A stretch of DNA of 64,000 bases from Spirochaetaceae bacterium (lineage in GTDB: Bacteria > Spirochaetota > Spirochaetia > DSM-27196 > SKKC01): contig SKXQ01000017.1 of the NCBI GenBank assembly GCA_007128315.1, positions 1 through 64,000 of the forward strand, written 5' to 3'. The position numbers were made by a program, and so were the translations under genes. Each line of letters opens with the position of its first letter. Positions within the stretch are counted from its first letter, which is position 1. A model generated the notes under the pieces. That model did no database searches and was not told the DNA's origin. It saw only the letters and a program-made list of their open reading frames with translations. Shown here in pieces: positions 28,501-38,289 of this stretch.

Positions 28501-30207
28501 CTAGTTGGCGTCCTTATCTTTCAGAATGTCACCAAGCGTGATGGTAGAACTGTCGTCATCTTCTTCATGAATGTACTTGTCAAGCTCCTGCCGCTGTTCA
28601 AGACGTTCAAGCTCCCGCACGGAAAGTCCAAGTTTCTGCTTGGCGGTATTCAGTTCAATAACGACCGCCCGAACGTAGTCGCCTACGCTGATTTTCTTGA
28701 TGGCGTCTTCGTATGACTCCTGCCGTGGATCAACCAGTGCGGCCTTGTGTATGAGTCCTTCGATGCCGCCCTGTACTCTCAGGAAAACTCCGAAATCGGT
28801 AATATTGGTGACTTCACCCTCAATGACCGTGTGCTCGGGATACGCTTTCTTCAGGCTGTCCCAGGGATCCTCCGAAAGCTGCTTGATACCAAGGCGTACG
28901 TTCCGGTTCTTCGAATCGCTGCGGATGACCATGCATTCTATTTCTTCTCCTTCCTGGAGAATAGCGCTGGGATGCTTGTACCGCTTGGTCCAGCTCAGAT
29001 CGTCAACGTGAAGGAATCCGTCAATACCTTCTTCAAGCTCAACGAAAGCACCGCTGTTGGTAAGCTTCTTGATCGGGCGGATCAGACGCAGGCCCTCAGG
29101 ATACATGTGTTCGATGTGATCCCAGGGATTCGGCATCGCCTGCTTGACGCCGAGGCTGACCTTACCTTCCTGCAGATCGTAGGCGAGAATCTTGACTTCG
29201 ACTTCCTGTCCGACTTCAAGGACTTCCTTGGGATGGTTGATGCGACGCGTCCAGGAAAGCTCCGAGATATGAGCAAGTCCTTCGATACCTTCTTCGAGTT
29301 CTATGAAGGCACCGAAATCGGTCAGTTTTGTGACATGTCCGACGACGATATCTCCCTCGCCATATTTCTGTTCAAACTGATTCCAGGGATCGTCGCTCAT
29401 GTGCCTGAGCGAAAGGTTGATCTTTTTCGCCTCGGGATCCATACGGATGACCTTCAGCTCGATCTTGTCGCCTTTCTTGACGTAGTCCTTCGGTCGGGTC
29501 ACGTGGCCCCAGCTCATGTCGTTAATGTGCAGGAGCCCGTCGAATCCACCGAGATCAACGAAAGCACCGAAACTCGTAAAGCTCTTGATTGTACCTTCGA
29601 CTACATCGCCAATGCTGACCTTCTCGAAGAACTCACTACGGTTCTTTTCAACGGTCTCCTCGAGCCAGTCCCGGCGACTGAGGACGATGTTGACACGATT
29701 GTCACTGTACAGCCGCTCTATATAAAAGAAGGTATCCATACCTTCGTACTCTTCCGGATTGTTTATCCGGTGGAGATCCATCTTGGAGATGGGATTGAAA
29801 GCACGTACATCATGCCCGAGATCAATCTCAAAGCCACCCTTGATGGCGCGTTTCACACGTCCGGGAACCGCCCTGTTTTCGGCTGCGGCCTCTTTCATTG
29901 TCTTCCAGAAAACCCGCTCGTCGGCTTTCTTCTTGGATACAATGACCTCGCCGGATCGGCTTTCCTTGTTTACAAGTACAACTTCAACCGTGTCTCCGAC
30001 CTTCGGCAGATCCCGGAACTCAGAGATGTCAATCTTGCCTTCCGACTTATAGCCGACGTCGACGAAGACCTGTTCTGGTCCGACCTCGATGACGATTCCG
30101 TCGACGAGTTGCCCTTCTTCGAGCTGGTCGAGATGGTCAAGATACTGTTCCTGAAGTTGTTCCTGAAGCGGCGCGCTCGCGCCTTGACTAGACTGACTAT
30201 CGCTCAT
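28501..30207 (-). CDS. rpsA: 30S ribosomal protein S1
   Basis: Multiple S1 domains (GDVVEGTIKSFTSFGAFVDLGGFDGLLHINDMSWGHV; GDIVVGHVTKLTDFGAFIELEEGIEGLAHISELSW). Confidence 0.96.
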   Translation of the reverse strand: MSDSQSSQGASAPLQEQLQEQYLDHLDQLEEGQLVDGIVIEVGPEQVFVDVGYKSEGKIDISEFRDLPKVGDTVEVVLVNKESRSGEVIVSKKKADERVFWKTMKEAAAENRAVPGRVKRAIKGGFEIDLGHDVRAFNPISKMDLHRINNPEEYEGMDTFFYIERLYSDNRVNIVLSRRDWLEETVEKNRSEFFEKVSIGDVVEGTIKSFTSFGAFVDLGGFDGLLHINDMSWGHVTRPKDYVKKGDKIELKVIRMDPEAKKINLSLRHMSDDPWNQFEQKYGEGDIVVGHVTKLTDFGAFIELEEGIEGLAHISELSWTRRINHPKEVLEVGQEVEVKILAYDLQEGKVSLGVKQAMPNPWDHIEHMYPEGLRLIRPIKKLTNSGAFVELEEGIDGFLHVDDLSWTKRYKHPSAILQEGEEIECMVIRSDSKNRNVRLGIKQLSEDPWDSLKKAYPEHTVIEGEVTNITDFGVFLRVQGGIEGLIHKAALVDPRQESYEDAIKKISVGDYVRAVVIELNTAKQKLGLSVRELERLEQRQELDKYIHEEDDDSSTITLGDILKDKDAN

Positions 30208-30865
30208 GTTTATATACTTTTCCTGAAGATTCGAGATGTCTGTGGATAATGCTCAATACCTTGTCACAAACTTGATCTATGGTCAAGTCCGAGGTGTCGA
30301 TATATGTGGCATCCTCGGACTGTGTGAGACTGCCAACTGCCTTGTTCCGGTCAATTTCATCGCGCTCCGCGATCGTTCGGTATATCTCCTCGTATGTGAG
30401 CTCACTGGTTCCCTGCTCGTGGCGACGGGTGGCCCGCGCTTCCAGGGATGCATCGAGGAACAGTTTGACCTCTGCATCCGGAAAGACAACGGTCGTAATG
30501 TCCCTGCCTTCTACTACGACATTGTTGTGTTCAGCGATCTCGCGAAGTTTTGTGTTGACGTACTGTCGCACTTCGGGAACCGATGAATGGTGTGGCACCC
30601 AGCGATCGACGTCGTCATCGTGCAGCCGGTCGGACACCGTTTCGCCGTTCAGTATGATTTTGGTACCCTTTACCCGGATGTCCATTTCTCCGAGCATCGC
30701 AGTTATACGCTCGGTATGCTCAGTGATACCTTTTCCGAGCGCGTACAGAGTCACTGCACGATACAACCGTCCCGAGTTGACGTAGGCAAAAGCAAGGTCT
30801 TCGGCACAACGCCGCGCAATCGTACTTTTTCCGCTTCCGGCGGGACCATCAACTGCAATAATCAT
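30197..30865 (-). CDS. cmk: Cytidylate kinase
   Basis: IIAVDGPAGSGKSTIARRCAEDLAFAYVNSGRLYRAVTLYAL, VVEGRDITTVVFPDAEVKLFLDAS. Confidence 0.95.
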   Translation of the reverse strand: MIIAVDGPAGSGKSTIARRCAEDLAFAYVNSGRLYRAVTLYALGKGITEHTERITAMLGEMDIRVKGTKIILNGETVSDRLHDDDVDRWVPHHSSVPEVRQYVNTKLREIAEHNNVVVEGRDITTVVFPDAEVKLFLDASLEARATRRHEQGTSELTYEEIYRTIAERDEIDRNKAVGSLTQSEDATYIDTSDLTIDQVCDKVLSIIHRHLESSGKVYKHER

Positions 30866-31695
30866 TCTTTCTTCCCCCGTCTGACTCTGACCTGTCGCCG
30901 TTTTGTCTTCGTTTCGGCCGGAGTTGTTGCTGACGGTACATCGCTGTCAGATACAGCACCCGAATTCTTCATGAACCACTGAATTTCCTGTTTCGTAAGG
31001 GGTCTGAAGCGCCCCGGCGCCATGCGAAACAGTTTGACCGGACCAATTCGGACACGATGTACGCGTTTCACTCCGAATCGGTAGTGGTTGAAAACGGTGC
31101 GAATCTCCCGGTTTTTGCCCTCAAGCAACGTGACGCGTACACTTCGTGATCCGGCCCGCTCCCAGGTAGTGAATCGGTACTGCACGCCTTCGATATTCAG
31201 ACCTCGCACACAGGATTCAAGAAACTCGTCGGTGACAGGCTTTCGCGTCTGAACAATGTATTCCTTCTCAACCGCATTCGAGGGGTGTGATACCGCTTGT
31301 GCGAAATCACCGTCATTCGTGACGAAGATCAGACCGGAACTGTTGAAGTCGAGCCTTCCGACGGTGTAAAGACGCATTCCGTATCGGGACTGCAACAGTT
31401 CCACGGCGAGAGGTCGCCCTTCCGGATCGCTTTGTGCACAGAGATACCCGGGCGGTTTATGCAGAGCGAGGTAGATGCTTTTTTTCGTGCGGTAAACCTG
31501 TTTACCGTCGACCTTGACCACATCGTCATCCGATACCTGAACACCGTGCCGGGATATCATTTCTCCGTTCACGCTGACACGGAGGTCGTCGATGATCGTT
31601 TCGCAGGCCCTTCGTGAGCCGAGTCCTGCCTGCGCAAGAAATACCTGTAAGCGCATTGTGTTTTCCGAATCGTTATTCCTGTCCATCGAGTTCAA
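30862..31695 (-). CDS. RsuA/RluB-family 23S/16S rRNA pseudouridine synthase
   Basis: S4 domain MRLQVFLAQAGLGSRRACETII; VGRLDFNSSGLIFVTNDGDFA; LLEGKNREIRTVFNHYRFGVKRVHRVRIGP. Confidence 0.93.
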   Translation of the reverse strand: MNSMDRNNDSENTMRLQVFLAQAGLGSRRACETIIDDLRVSVNGEMISRHGVQVSDDDVVKVDGKQVYRTKKSIYLALHKPPGYLCAQSDPEGRPLAVELLQSRYGMRLYTVGRLDFNSSGLIFVTNDGDFAQAVSHPSNAVEKEYIVQTRKPVTDEFLESCVRGLNIEGVQYRFTTWERAGSRSVRVTLLEGKNREIRTVFNHYRFGVKRVHRVRIGPVKLFRMAPGRFRPLTKQEIQWFMKNSGAVSDSDVPSATTPAETKTKRRQVRVRRGKKE

Positions 31696-32218
31696 ACCTC
31701 CTTCGATCAGCCTCGTCGAGTTTCGGGAGCTCTGAGATACTCGACAATCGAAATACCTTCAGAAAGTTCCTTGTTGTTCCATACTGCACCGGTTTGCCCG
31801 GTGCATCCTTGCGTCCGACTTCCTGAATGAGTTCACGCTGCAGCAGCAGACGCATCATGTTGTCTGCCTGTACGCCCCTGATATTTTCGACCTCAGCCCG
31901 GGTTACCGGCTGTGAGTACGCGATAATGCTGAGCGTCTCGAGGGCTGCCTTGCTGAGTTTGTTATCGTTCTTCTTACCATAGCGTGTTCTCAGCTGCTCC
32001 CAGAGGTGGCGTTTCGGCGTCAGGAGCCAGCCCCCTCCGATTTCAAGGAGTTCGAGTCCGTACTCTTCGCCCGCAAGTCGCTCCTTGAGAGACTCCAGAC
32101 AGGCTTCGACCACATTTCGTGAAAGCCCGCTGATCCGTGCCAGCGTTGCCGTGTCCTGAGGTTCGCTCTCGAGAAAGAGGATTGCCTCTATGAGCGCCGA
32201 TTCAGTCTTCAGTTCCAT
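31673..32218 (-). CDS. scpB: Segregation and condensation protein B
   Basis: LIEAILFLESEPQDTATLARISGLS, LSKAALETLSIIAYSQPVTRAEVENIRGV. Confidence 0.94.
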   Translation of the reverse strand: MELKTESALIEAILFLESEPQDTATLARISGLSRNVVEACLESLKERLAGEEYGLELLEIGGGWLLTPKRHLWEQLRTRYGKKNDNKLSKAALETLSIIAYSQPVTRAEVENIRGVQADNMMRLLLQRELIQEVGRKDAPGKPVQYGTTRNFLKVFRLSSISELPKLDEADRRRFELDGQE

Positions 32219-33005
32219 CCGTGTATTCCTGTGAAGCCTTTACGATCGAACGTCGTATTCGGATATCTCCGAACATCCTGTTCTGGTACATTGAGATTCG
32301 TCGTTCCTTTACCGATTCAAGAATAGCCAGAAATGCACAGACGACATCAAGAAGCGAGTCCGGACGGATGATCAGATCGGTAAACAGGAACTCCTCTCTG
32401 GTGTCGAGCAGTTCGTTTATGAGCGTAACCTTCTCGTTTATGGATACTTCTTCGTACAGATCAATAATCCGTTCAGGCGTCAGATTCGTCATGAGGTGCG
32501 AAAAAGTCTGAAGCAGATCCCAGACGTCGAGTTCTTCCCACATCTCCTCGTCATCGAGAAAATCGAGGGTGCGCTGCTTTTTCTTCCGCTCAATAGACCA
32601 TTCGGCATGCTCTTCCTGGTCTTTCATGAGGTCGGTCAGTTTCCGGTATTTCTGGTACTCGATGAGTCGGTCAACAAGCTCCTGTCGCGGGTCATCGACC
32701 TCGTCTTCGAGATCAGATTCAACAGGAAGCAGCATTCGTGACTTTATGTAGAGTAAGGTACTGGCAAGAACATAGAACTCGGTAATGTTGTCGAGGTCGA
32801 CTTTTGTCGAGTACTCAAGGTACGAGAGATACTGTTCGGTTATCTGTGAGATAGGAATATCGTATATGTTGACTTCCGACCTGCGTATCAGGAAGAGCAG
32901 CAGATCAAGCGGCCCTTCGAAGTCTCCGAGCTTGAAACGCTGCGCGTCAGATGCCTGCGGCTGGTCTGAGGAACCGGTCGCCTCGTCCTGTTCTATAGTT
33001 TCCAT
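32202..33005 (-). CDS. scpA: Segregation and condensation protein A
   Basis: FKLGDFEGPLDLLLFLIRRSEVNIYDIPISQITEQYLSYL; start at Met 33005 with AGGAG SD. Confidence 0.94.
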   Translation of the reverse strand: METIEQDEATGSSDQPQASDAQRFKLGDFEGPLDLLLFLIRRSEVNIYDIPISQITEQYLSYLEYSTKVDLDNITEFYVLASTLLYIKSRMLLPVESDLEDEVDDPRQELVDRLIEYQKYRKLTDLMKDQEEHAEWSIERKKKQRTLDFLDDEEMWEELDVWDLLQTFSHLMTNLTPERIIDLYEEVSINEKVTLINELLDTREEFLFTDLIIRPDSLLDVVCAFLAILESVKERRISMYQNRMFGDIRIRRSIVKASQEYTDGTED

Positions 33006-33045
33006 CTGCAGCGGCTCCTGACCTGACCATGTGGGGGGAGGTCGA

Positions 33046-33588
33046 TTATATCGGCGCGCTGCCGTATTCGTAAATACCCGCCGCCGGCAGCTCATCTGCG
33101 AAGGACGCGAAGCTTCGTCCGCTGACCGGATCCCTGATGTCCGGACGCACTTCGATCATAGGATCGAGGGCGAATCTGCGCTGGTACATGCGGGGATGCG
33201 GTATCGTCAGAATATCGGATTCGAGAATGCAGTCGCCGAACAGAAGAATGTCCAGGTCCAGCGTACGGGGGCCGAACCGCGGGCCGTCGCCCCTGACCCT
33301 CCCACCGGAGCGTTCAATTTCCTGCATGCAGGCAAGAAGGTCTTCAGGGCTTCCGCTCCATCGGCCGATCAGAACCGCGTTCAGGAAGTCCGGCTGATCA
33401 GCATATCCAACCGGTGTAGTCGAGTACAGACTGGACACGACGTTAACAGGCATGTGCCTGCCGAGTTCCCTGCACGCCCGGACTATATTCTGCCGCCTGT
33501 CACCAAGATTCGAGCCAAGACCGATAACTACCTCATCGGTCGCGAGGAGGCTTCTGAACCCGGAGCTGTGCTCAGAACAACTCGTCAT
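33046..33588 (-). CDS. folK: 2-amino-4-hydroxy-6-hydroxymethyldihydropteridine diphosphokinase
   Basis: [72 protein letters not shown]. Confidence 0.95.
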   Translation of the reverse strand: MTSCSEHSSGFRSLLATDEVVIGLGSNLGDRRQNIVRACRELGRHMPVNVVSSLYSTTPVGYADQPDFLNAVLIGRWSGSPEDLLACMQEIERSGGRVRGDGPRFGPRTLDLDILLFGDCILESDILTIPHPRMYQRRFALDPMIEVRPDIRDPVSGRSFASFADELPAAGIYEYGSAPI

Positions 33589-34759
33589 CGGATATCGCGC
33601 TTTCCGATTCCGCCGCTACCGGTGCGGATGTCTTTGCCGGGGACTTTGAACCCGTCTTCTTCTCAGGGTCGGCACCGACGTCCGCCTGAGGCTTTTCGTC
33701 CTGCTCGGGTTTCGCTTTCAGATGAGCAAACATGATGTCTCGAAGCGAAGCCTCAAGACGAACGGCGATATCGGTGTTTTCCTCGAGGAACTGTTTGGCG
33801 TTATCCCGTCCCTGCCCTATTCTGTCTTCGCCATAACTGTACCAGCTTCCACTTTTTGCGATCAGATCGTGTTTCAGAGCCGCGTCCAGCAGACTTCCGC
33901 TCTCCGACAGACCTTTGCCGAATATAATCTCCAGTTCGCACTTCCGGAACGGAGAGGCCACTTTGTTCTTGACGACTTTGACCCGAACCTTGTTTCCGAT
34001 TGCATCTTCGGAACCTTTCGAGATGGTCTCGATCTTCCGCACTTCAAGGCGAACGGAGGAATAGAACTTCAGTGCCTTTCCGCCGGTTGTCGTTTCCGGG
34101 TTTCCGAACATAACACCGATCTTCATTCGAATCTGGTTGATAAAAATCAGACAGGTTCCTGATTTATTGATAGTACCAGTAAGCTTACGCAACGCCTGAC
34201 TCATGAGGCGGGCCTGGAGCCCCATGTGGCTGTCACCCATGTCCCCGTCGATCTCGGCCTGCGGGGTCAACGCGGCTACCGAGTCAACGACAATGATGTC
34301 GACTGCACCCGAACGGACAAGGCTTTCGGTGATTTCCAGGGCCTGCTCACCGGTATCCGGCTGACTCACCCAGAGCTCGTCGATATTTACGCCAAGGTTC
34401 CGGGCGTAACTCGGATCGAGTGCGTGCTCGGCATCGACGAAGGCGGCAATGCCACCGGTTTTCTGCGCCTGTGCGATAGCGTGGAGTGCAAGCGTTGTCT
34501 TTCCTGAACTCTCCGGTCCATAGATCTCGATAACGCGTCCCCGCGGATAGCCCCCGAGGCCAAGCGCCTCGTCAAGCATTATCGCTCCTGACGGTATCGT
34601 ACCGATGCCGATACCCTGCACACCGGTTCCAAGCTTCATGAGCGAGCCCTTTCCGAACTGCTTTTCGATCTGCAGTCGTGCGGCCTCGATCGCGCGCTGT
34701 TTCTCCTCGCCTGTATTCTGCTTTTCGGTGACAGGCGTCGTCGACTCTTTCTTAGCCAT
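33572..34759 (-). CDS. recA: Recombinase RecA
   Basis: [73 protein letters not shown]. Confidence 0.98.
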   Translation of the reverse strand: MAKKESTTPVTEKQNTGEEKQRAIEAARLQIEKQFGKGSLMKLGTGVQGIGIGTIPSGAIMLDEALGLGGYPRGRVIEIYGPESSGKTTLALHAIAQAQKTGGIAAFVDAEHALDPSYARNLGVNIDELWVSQPDTGEQALEITESLVRSGAVDIIVVDSVAALTPQAEIDGDMGDSHMGLQARLMSQALRKLTGTINKSGTCLIFINQIRMKIGVMFGNPETTTGGKALKFYSSVRLEVRKIETISKGSEDAIGNKVRVKVVKNKVASPFRKCELEIIFGKGLSESGSLLDAALKHDLIAKSGSWYSYGEDRIGQGRDNAKQFLEENTDIAVRLEASLRDIMFAHLKAKPEQDEKPQADVGADPEKKTGSKSPAKTSAPVAAESESAISDDELF

Positions 34760-34823
34760 ATAAACCTCTTCCGTAGCTGTATTGTATGCCGTCCACGGCT
34801 GATACTATATACTACAGGGTGAA

Positions 34824-35543
34824 ATGAACGAGCGATTGCTCTTTTCGCCATACTATCTTTCGCGTTCGTGCCGGTCAATTGCAGCGTGTGTTCTGATTAC
34901 CAGTGTCCTTTTGTCAGGAGTACCGGTACATGGTTCCGACACCAGCGAAAGTTACGATGTGTATCTGCTCGCCATGTATACGACCAGCGGTGAGTTTCCT
35001 TCAGCACACGACCGGGCGTCGGCAATCGCGTCACGCGACGACCAGCGGGAGCTTGCTGAAGCACTTCGAGTTATCCGGTCCGCCAATGCGGGTCTGAGAC
35101 CACACGAGCTCGAGAGTCTCGTGCGTATGCTGATTGAACGTGCCGAACGATCCATCCGGGAAGGTGCCACGATCGCTGACGAACTCGCTGCCTCACTCAA
35201 TCCATTTCTTGACAGTGTTGCGACACATCCTGCCGGTCTGAGAGAGACACTCCTGCGGACAGGTTTACTGTTTCGCGACGATCCGCAATGGCGGCAGAGT
35301 CTTCAGGAGGATGGTCATCGCATCGAGCGCGAAATACGCGATCGTTCGGGAAATCTGTCCGCCGCTGAAGCAGCCGGTGTCGTTGCGTGGCTGGACGCTG
35401 CCCGCACCCTGTCGGATCCGGTTCTGCTCAGGATTACCGTCACAATCGAACAGCGCGCGCGGAACCGGTCTGTCGTCCTTGCCGCGCGAGGTACAAGAAC
35501 GGAAATCGAGCGTTCGATTGACGCATCGACCACGGCCGACTAA
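34824..35543 (+). CDS. Predicted exported protein, unknown function
   Basis: Signal-peptide-like N-terminus (SIAACVLITSVLLSGVPVHGSDT), helical remainder. Confidence 0.65.
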   Translation: MNERLLFSPYYLSRSCRSIAACVLITSVLLSGVPVHGSDTSESYDVYLLAMYTTSGEFPSAHDRASAIASRDDQRELAEALRVIRSANAGLRPHELESLVRMLIERAERSIREGATIADELAASLNPFLDSVATHPAGLRETLLRTGLLFRDDPQWRQSLQEDGHRIEREIRDRSGNLSAAEAAGVVAWLDAARTLSDPVLLRITVTIEQRARNRSVVLAARGTRTEIERSIDASTTAD

Positions 35544-35581
35544 TATCGAACACAGAAACCAATGCAGTATATAGAAGCCAT

Positions 35582-36685
35582 ATGAGAGGAAATTTTGCCC
35601 TGTGTTCAACGCGGAGCATGGAAGACTACGTACAACGCGTTGCATATCAGCTTGAAACTTTTCCTGACTTCCATACCGAAGTAAAGTCAGGTAGTTACAT
35701 CGGGAAACTTCGCACTCTCGTCTTTGCCGACGGTGAAATGGAAGTGGAAGTTCATTCTTCTCTGCGCGGTAAGGACGTGTTTCTGTTTGCGAATGCCGGG
35801 CGAAATGACCAGCAACTGTCGGTAGCGGACTCCAAAATGGAGCTTTACCATACGATTGATGCGCTGCGTCGGGCACAGCCGTCGCGTATTACATTGTTTG
35901 AGCCGTATTGCAGCTGCTCACGCAGTGACAGAACGACACGACGCAATTCCGTCGGTCTGTTCATGCACTACAAGACGCTCACAACGCTCGGGATCGACCA
36001 TTTCATCACGTATCAGCTTCACAGCGATAAGTCGCGAACGGTGTTTGACCCGGCGGTATGCGCGATCGACGACGTCCCCGCCAACTCGCTGCTCGAAGAG
36101 TACATCAGCGATAATTTCATCAAAACAATGGAAACTCTCGAGCAGACCGTTTCGGAAGACTGGCTGTTCTGTTCCGTTGATGCAGGTGGTGAGAGTGTTG
36201 CGCGAACCTACGCCCGGGCGTTCGGCTCCCAGCTGATGATCGCGCACAAGACCCGTAACTATCACAAGGCGAACACGGTCGAGAGCATAAACATACTTTC
36301 CGATTCACCGGTACAGGGGAAAACCGTCTGGATTGTCGATGACATGATCGACACTGGCGGGTCGGTATACACCCTTGTGAAAGAGCTCAAGAAACGTGGC
36401 GTCGGGAGCATTCACATAGCGGCGATTCATCCAGTCTTCAGCGGGCCGGCCGTTTCCCGCCTGAAAGAACTGTACGACGCAGGGCTTCTCGAGAGCATCG
36501 TGTGTACCGATACCGTTTCCTGTCCTCCGGACGTTCGCGAAGCGATGCCTTTTCTGCACGTCGTCTCGAGTGCCCGGTTAAGCGCCGAAATTATCATGCG
36601 CATACACGAGGAAAAATCCCTCGCTCCATTCTTCGAGCCGTTTGATGCCTGGAATTACCTCAGTTCGATGAAACTCTTTATCTGA
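35582..36685 (+). CDS. Divergent ribose-phosphate pyrophosphokinase (PRPP synthase family)
   Basis: FADGEMEVEV, CSCSRSDRTTRRNSVGLFMHYKTLTTLGIDHFITYQLHS, WIVDDMIDTGGSVYTLVKELKKRG PRPP-binding loop. Confidence 0.85.
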   Translation: MRGNFALCSTRSMEDYVQRVAYQLETFPDFHTEVKSGSYIGKLRTLVFADGEMEVEVHSSLRGKDVFLFANAGRNDQQLSVADSKMELYHTIDALRRAQPSRITLFEPYCSCSRSDRTTRRNSVGLFMHYKTLTTLGIDHFITYQLHSDKSRTVFDPAVCAIDDVPANSLLEEYISDNFIKTMETLEQTVSEDWLFCSVDAGGESVARTYARAFGSQLMIAHKTRNYHKANTVESINILSDSPVQGKTVWIVDDMIDTGGSVYTLVKELKKRGVGSIHIAAIHPVFSGPAVSRLKELYDAGLLESIVCTDTVSCPPDVREAMPFLHVVSSARLSAEIIMRIHEEKSLAPFFEPFDAWNYLSSMKLFI

Positions 36686-36696
36686 GGTACACGGTG

Positions 36697-37146
36697 TCAG
36701 AACTCACCCTCGGAGCTGAGCAGGATGGTCACGGGACCGTCGTTACTGCTTTCGACGGACATAGGACCCCCGAACACACCGGTTTCGACGTGCAGATCCT
36801 CGTTTCGAAGGGCGTTAATCAGCCGATCGAAGAGGGGGCGCGCTACATCACCGGTTGCCGCACGATTGTATGACGGGCGCCTGCCTTTACGGGCGTTCCC
36901 GTACAGGGTGAACTGCGAGACGGCCAGAACCGCTCCACCCGCGTCTCGAACGCTGCGGTTCATTACGCCCGCGTCGTCATCAAATATACGCAGGCTGGCA
37001 ATCTTGCGGGCGATGTACATTACGTCTACGTCCGTATCCTCAGGTGAGATACCGACGAGCACCATGACCCCGTGTGAGATCTCGCCGGATACAACCCCTT
37101 CGAAGACAACCCGCGCGTGTGTGACTCTTGTTACGACCGCTCGCAT
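36697..37146 (-). CDS. dtd: D-aminoacyl-tRNA deacylase
   Basis: MRAVVTRVTHARVVFEGVVSGEISHGVMVLVGISPEDTD, AVSQFTLYGNARKGRRPSYNRAA, TGVFGGPMSVESSNDGPVTILL. Confidence 0.96.
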   Translation of the reverse strand: MRAVVTRVTHARVVFEGVVSGEISHGVMVLVGISPEDTDVDVMYIARKIASLRIFDDDAGVMNRSVRDAGGAVLAVSQFTLYGNARKGRRPSYNRAATGDVARPLFDRLINALRNEDLHVETGVFGGPMSVESSNDGPVTILLSSEGEF

Positions 37147-37164
37147 CCCGTACTCCCGACCATC

Positions 37165-38289
37165 CTATCTCGCCGCTGCCTGTAAGAGTCGTATAGCGCC
37201 GCCTTCGAGGCGAAATCCTTCAGGACTTGTTGCATCTCTCCTGACTCGACCGATTATTTCGATCCCGAGCTGGGGATCGAGTCTGACTGCCCGTCTGAAC
37301 TCAACCGGCACGATGGCTTCCACGGTGACGAAGTCCTCGTATCCAACGAGAAAATCGAAGGTGACCTGTTCCTCGCTGATTTCGACATTACTCGATCGTC
37401 CTCGCCATCTGACGTAGGTACCGTCGTGAAGGACGATATCAGAGCGGATATCATCCAAAGCGAAGTTGTCGGAGAAGTCGGCGAACGTCGGTGGTCGCAG
37501 ATAGTTTCTCAACATAAGTGCCTGATCCTTCAGCTGCTGCGTAGCGTTCGAATTAATGATACGGTTAACTTCCCGCGCAGCCAGATTATCGCGCTCGTTG
37601 AGAAAAAAGCGTCGCAGCGAATCGAAGACCTCTCGAAGCTCGGAGTCCGAAAGAACGTAACGGGGTGTCGCATCGCGGTTGCCTGCTACCTGTTCCACCA
37701 GGCCGGTTCGTCGCGTGAGTTCCGTATGCTCACTGCCGTCACGTTCAGGCTCCTGCTGCCGTACGAGTGACAGAGCGTGTGGGCTTAGAAACACGACCGC
37801 ACCCGCGAGTATCAGAACACCGGCCAGAAGTATCGCGATGCGCGCCGATGGTACCGGGACGCGACGGGTCCGGAGATCGGGATACAGTTTATGCATCTGC
37901 TCAGTCGCATCTCCGGCGTTCCCGCCTTCCCGTCCGAGGCCGTTTCTCAGCAGGGAGAGCCCTTTCAGTGCGTAGCGGTTGTCCGGATCTTCGTCGAGGA
38001 TTTCGAGCCACATCTGCAGCGCTTCCGAAGTATCGCTTCGACCGAGATCGCACGCGGCGAGCGCGAGTCGCGGGGCGATCGCGTCGCTGTTTATCTGTGT
38101 TGCACGCATGAGATAGGATCGCGCACCACCCAGGTCCCCGGTCTTCAGACACGCCAGTCCGAGAAGATGGAAAAAAAACGCATTCTCCCGGTAAAGAAAT
38201 ATCTGTGGCTCCAGGGTGCTGATAGCTTGAGCGTACTGTTTTCTCCGGTAGTGGTGTTCGGCTGTGCGCAGGGCACCCTTCTGCTTCAT
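37165..38289 (-). CDS. TPR protein with central TM helix and C-terminal extracytoplasmic domain
   Basis: N-terminal TPRs, IAILLAGVLILAGAVVFLSPHALSLV TM segment, unclassified C-terminal domain. Confidence 0.72.
   Translation of the reverse strand: MKQKGALRTAEHHYRRKQYAQAISTLEPQIFLYRENAFFFHLLGLACLKTGDLGGARSYLMRATQINSDAIAPRLALAACDLGRSDTSEALQMWLEILDEDPDNRYALKGLSLLRNGLGREGGNAGDATEQMHKLYPDLRTRRVPVPSARIAILLAGVLILAGAVVFLSPHALSLVRQQEPERDGSEHTELTRRTGLVEQVAGNRDATPRYVLSDSELREVFDSLRRFFLNERDNLAAREVNRIINSNATQQLKDQALMLRNYLRPPTFADFSDNFALDDIRSDIVLHDGTYVRWRGRSSNVEISEEQVTFDFLVGYEDFVTVEAIVPVEFRRAVRLDPQLGIEIIGRVRRDATSPEGFRLEGGAIRLLQAAAR

Noticed and set aside
28747-30249. 500-aa plus-strand ORF over rpsA
   Set aside because: Reverse-complement shadow of S1 repeats; apparent repeats in it mirror the S1 domains.
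34760-34823. LexA/SOS box upstream of recA
   Set aside because: No CTGT-N8-ACAG or TTTG-N5-CAAA type palindrome found; only an AT-rich direct repeat (TACTATATACTA).
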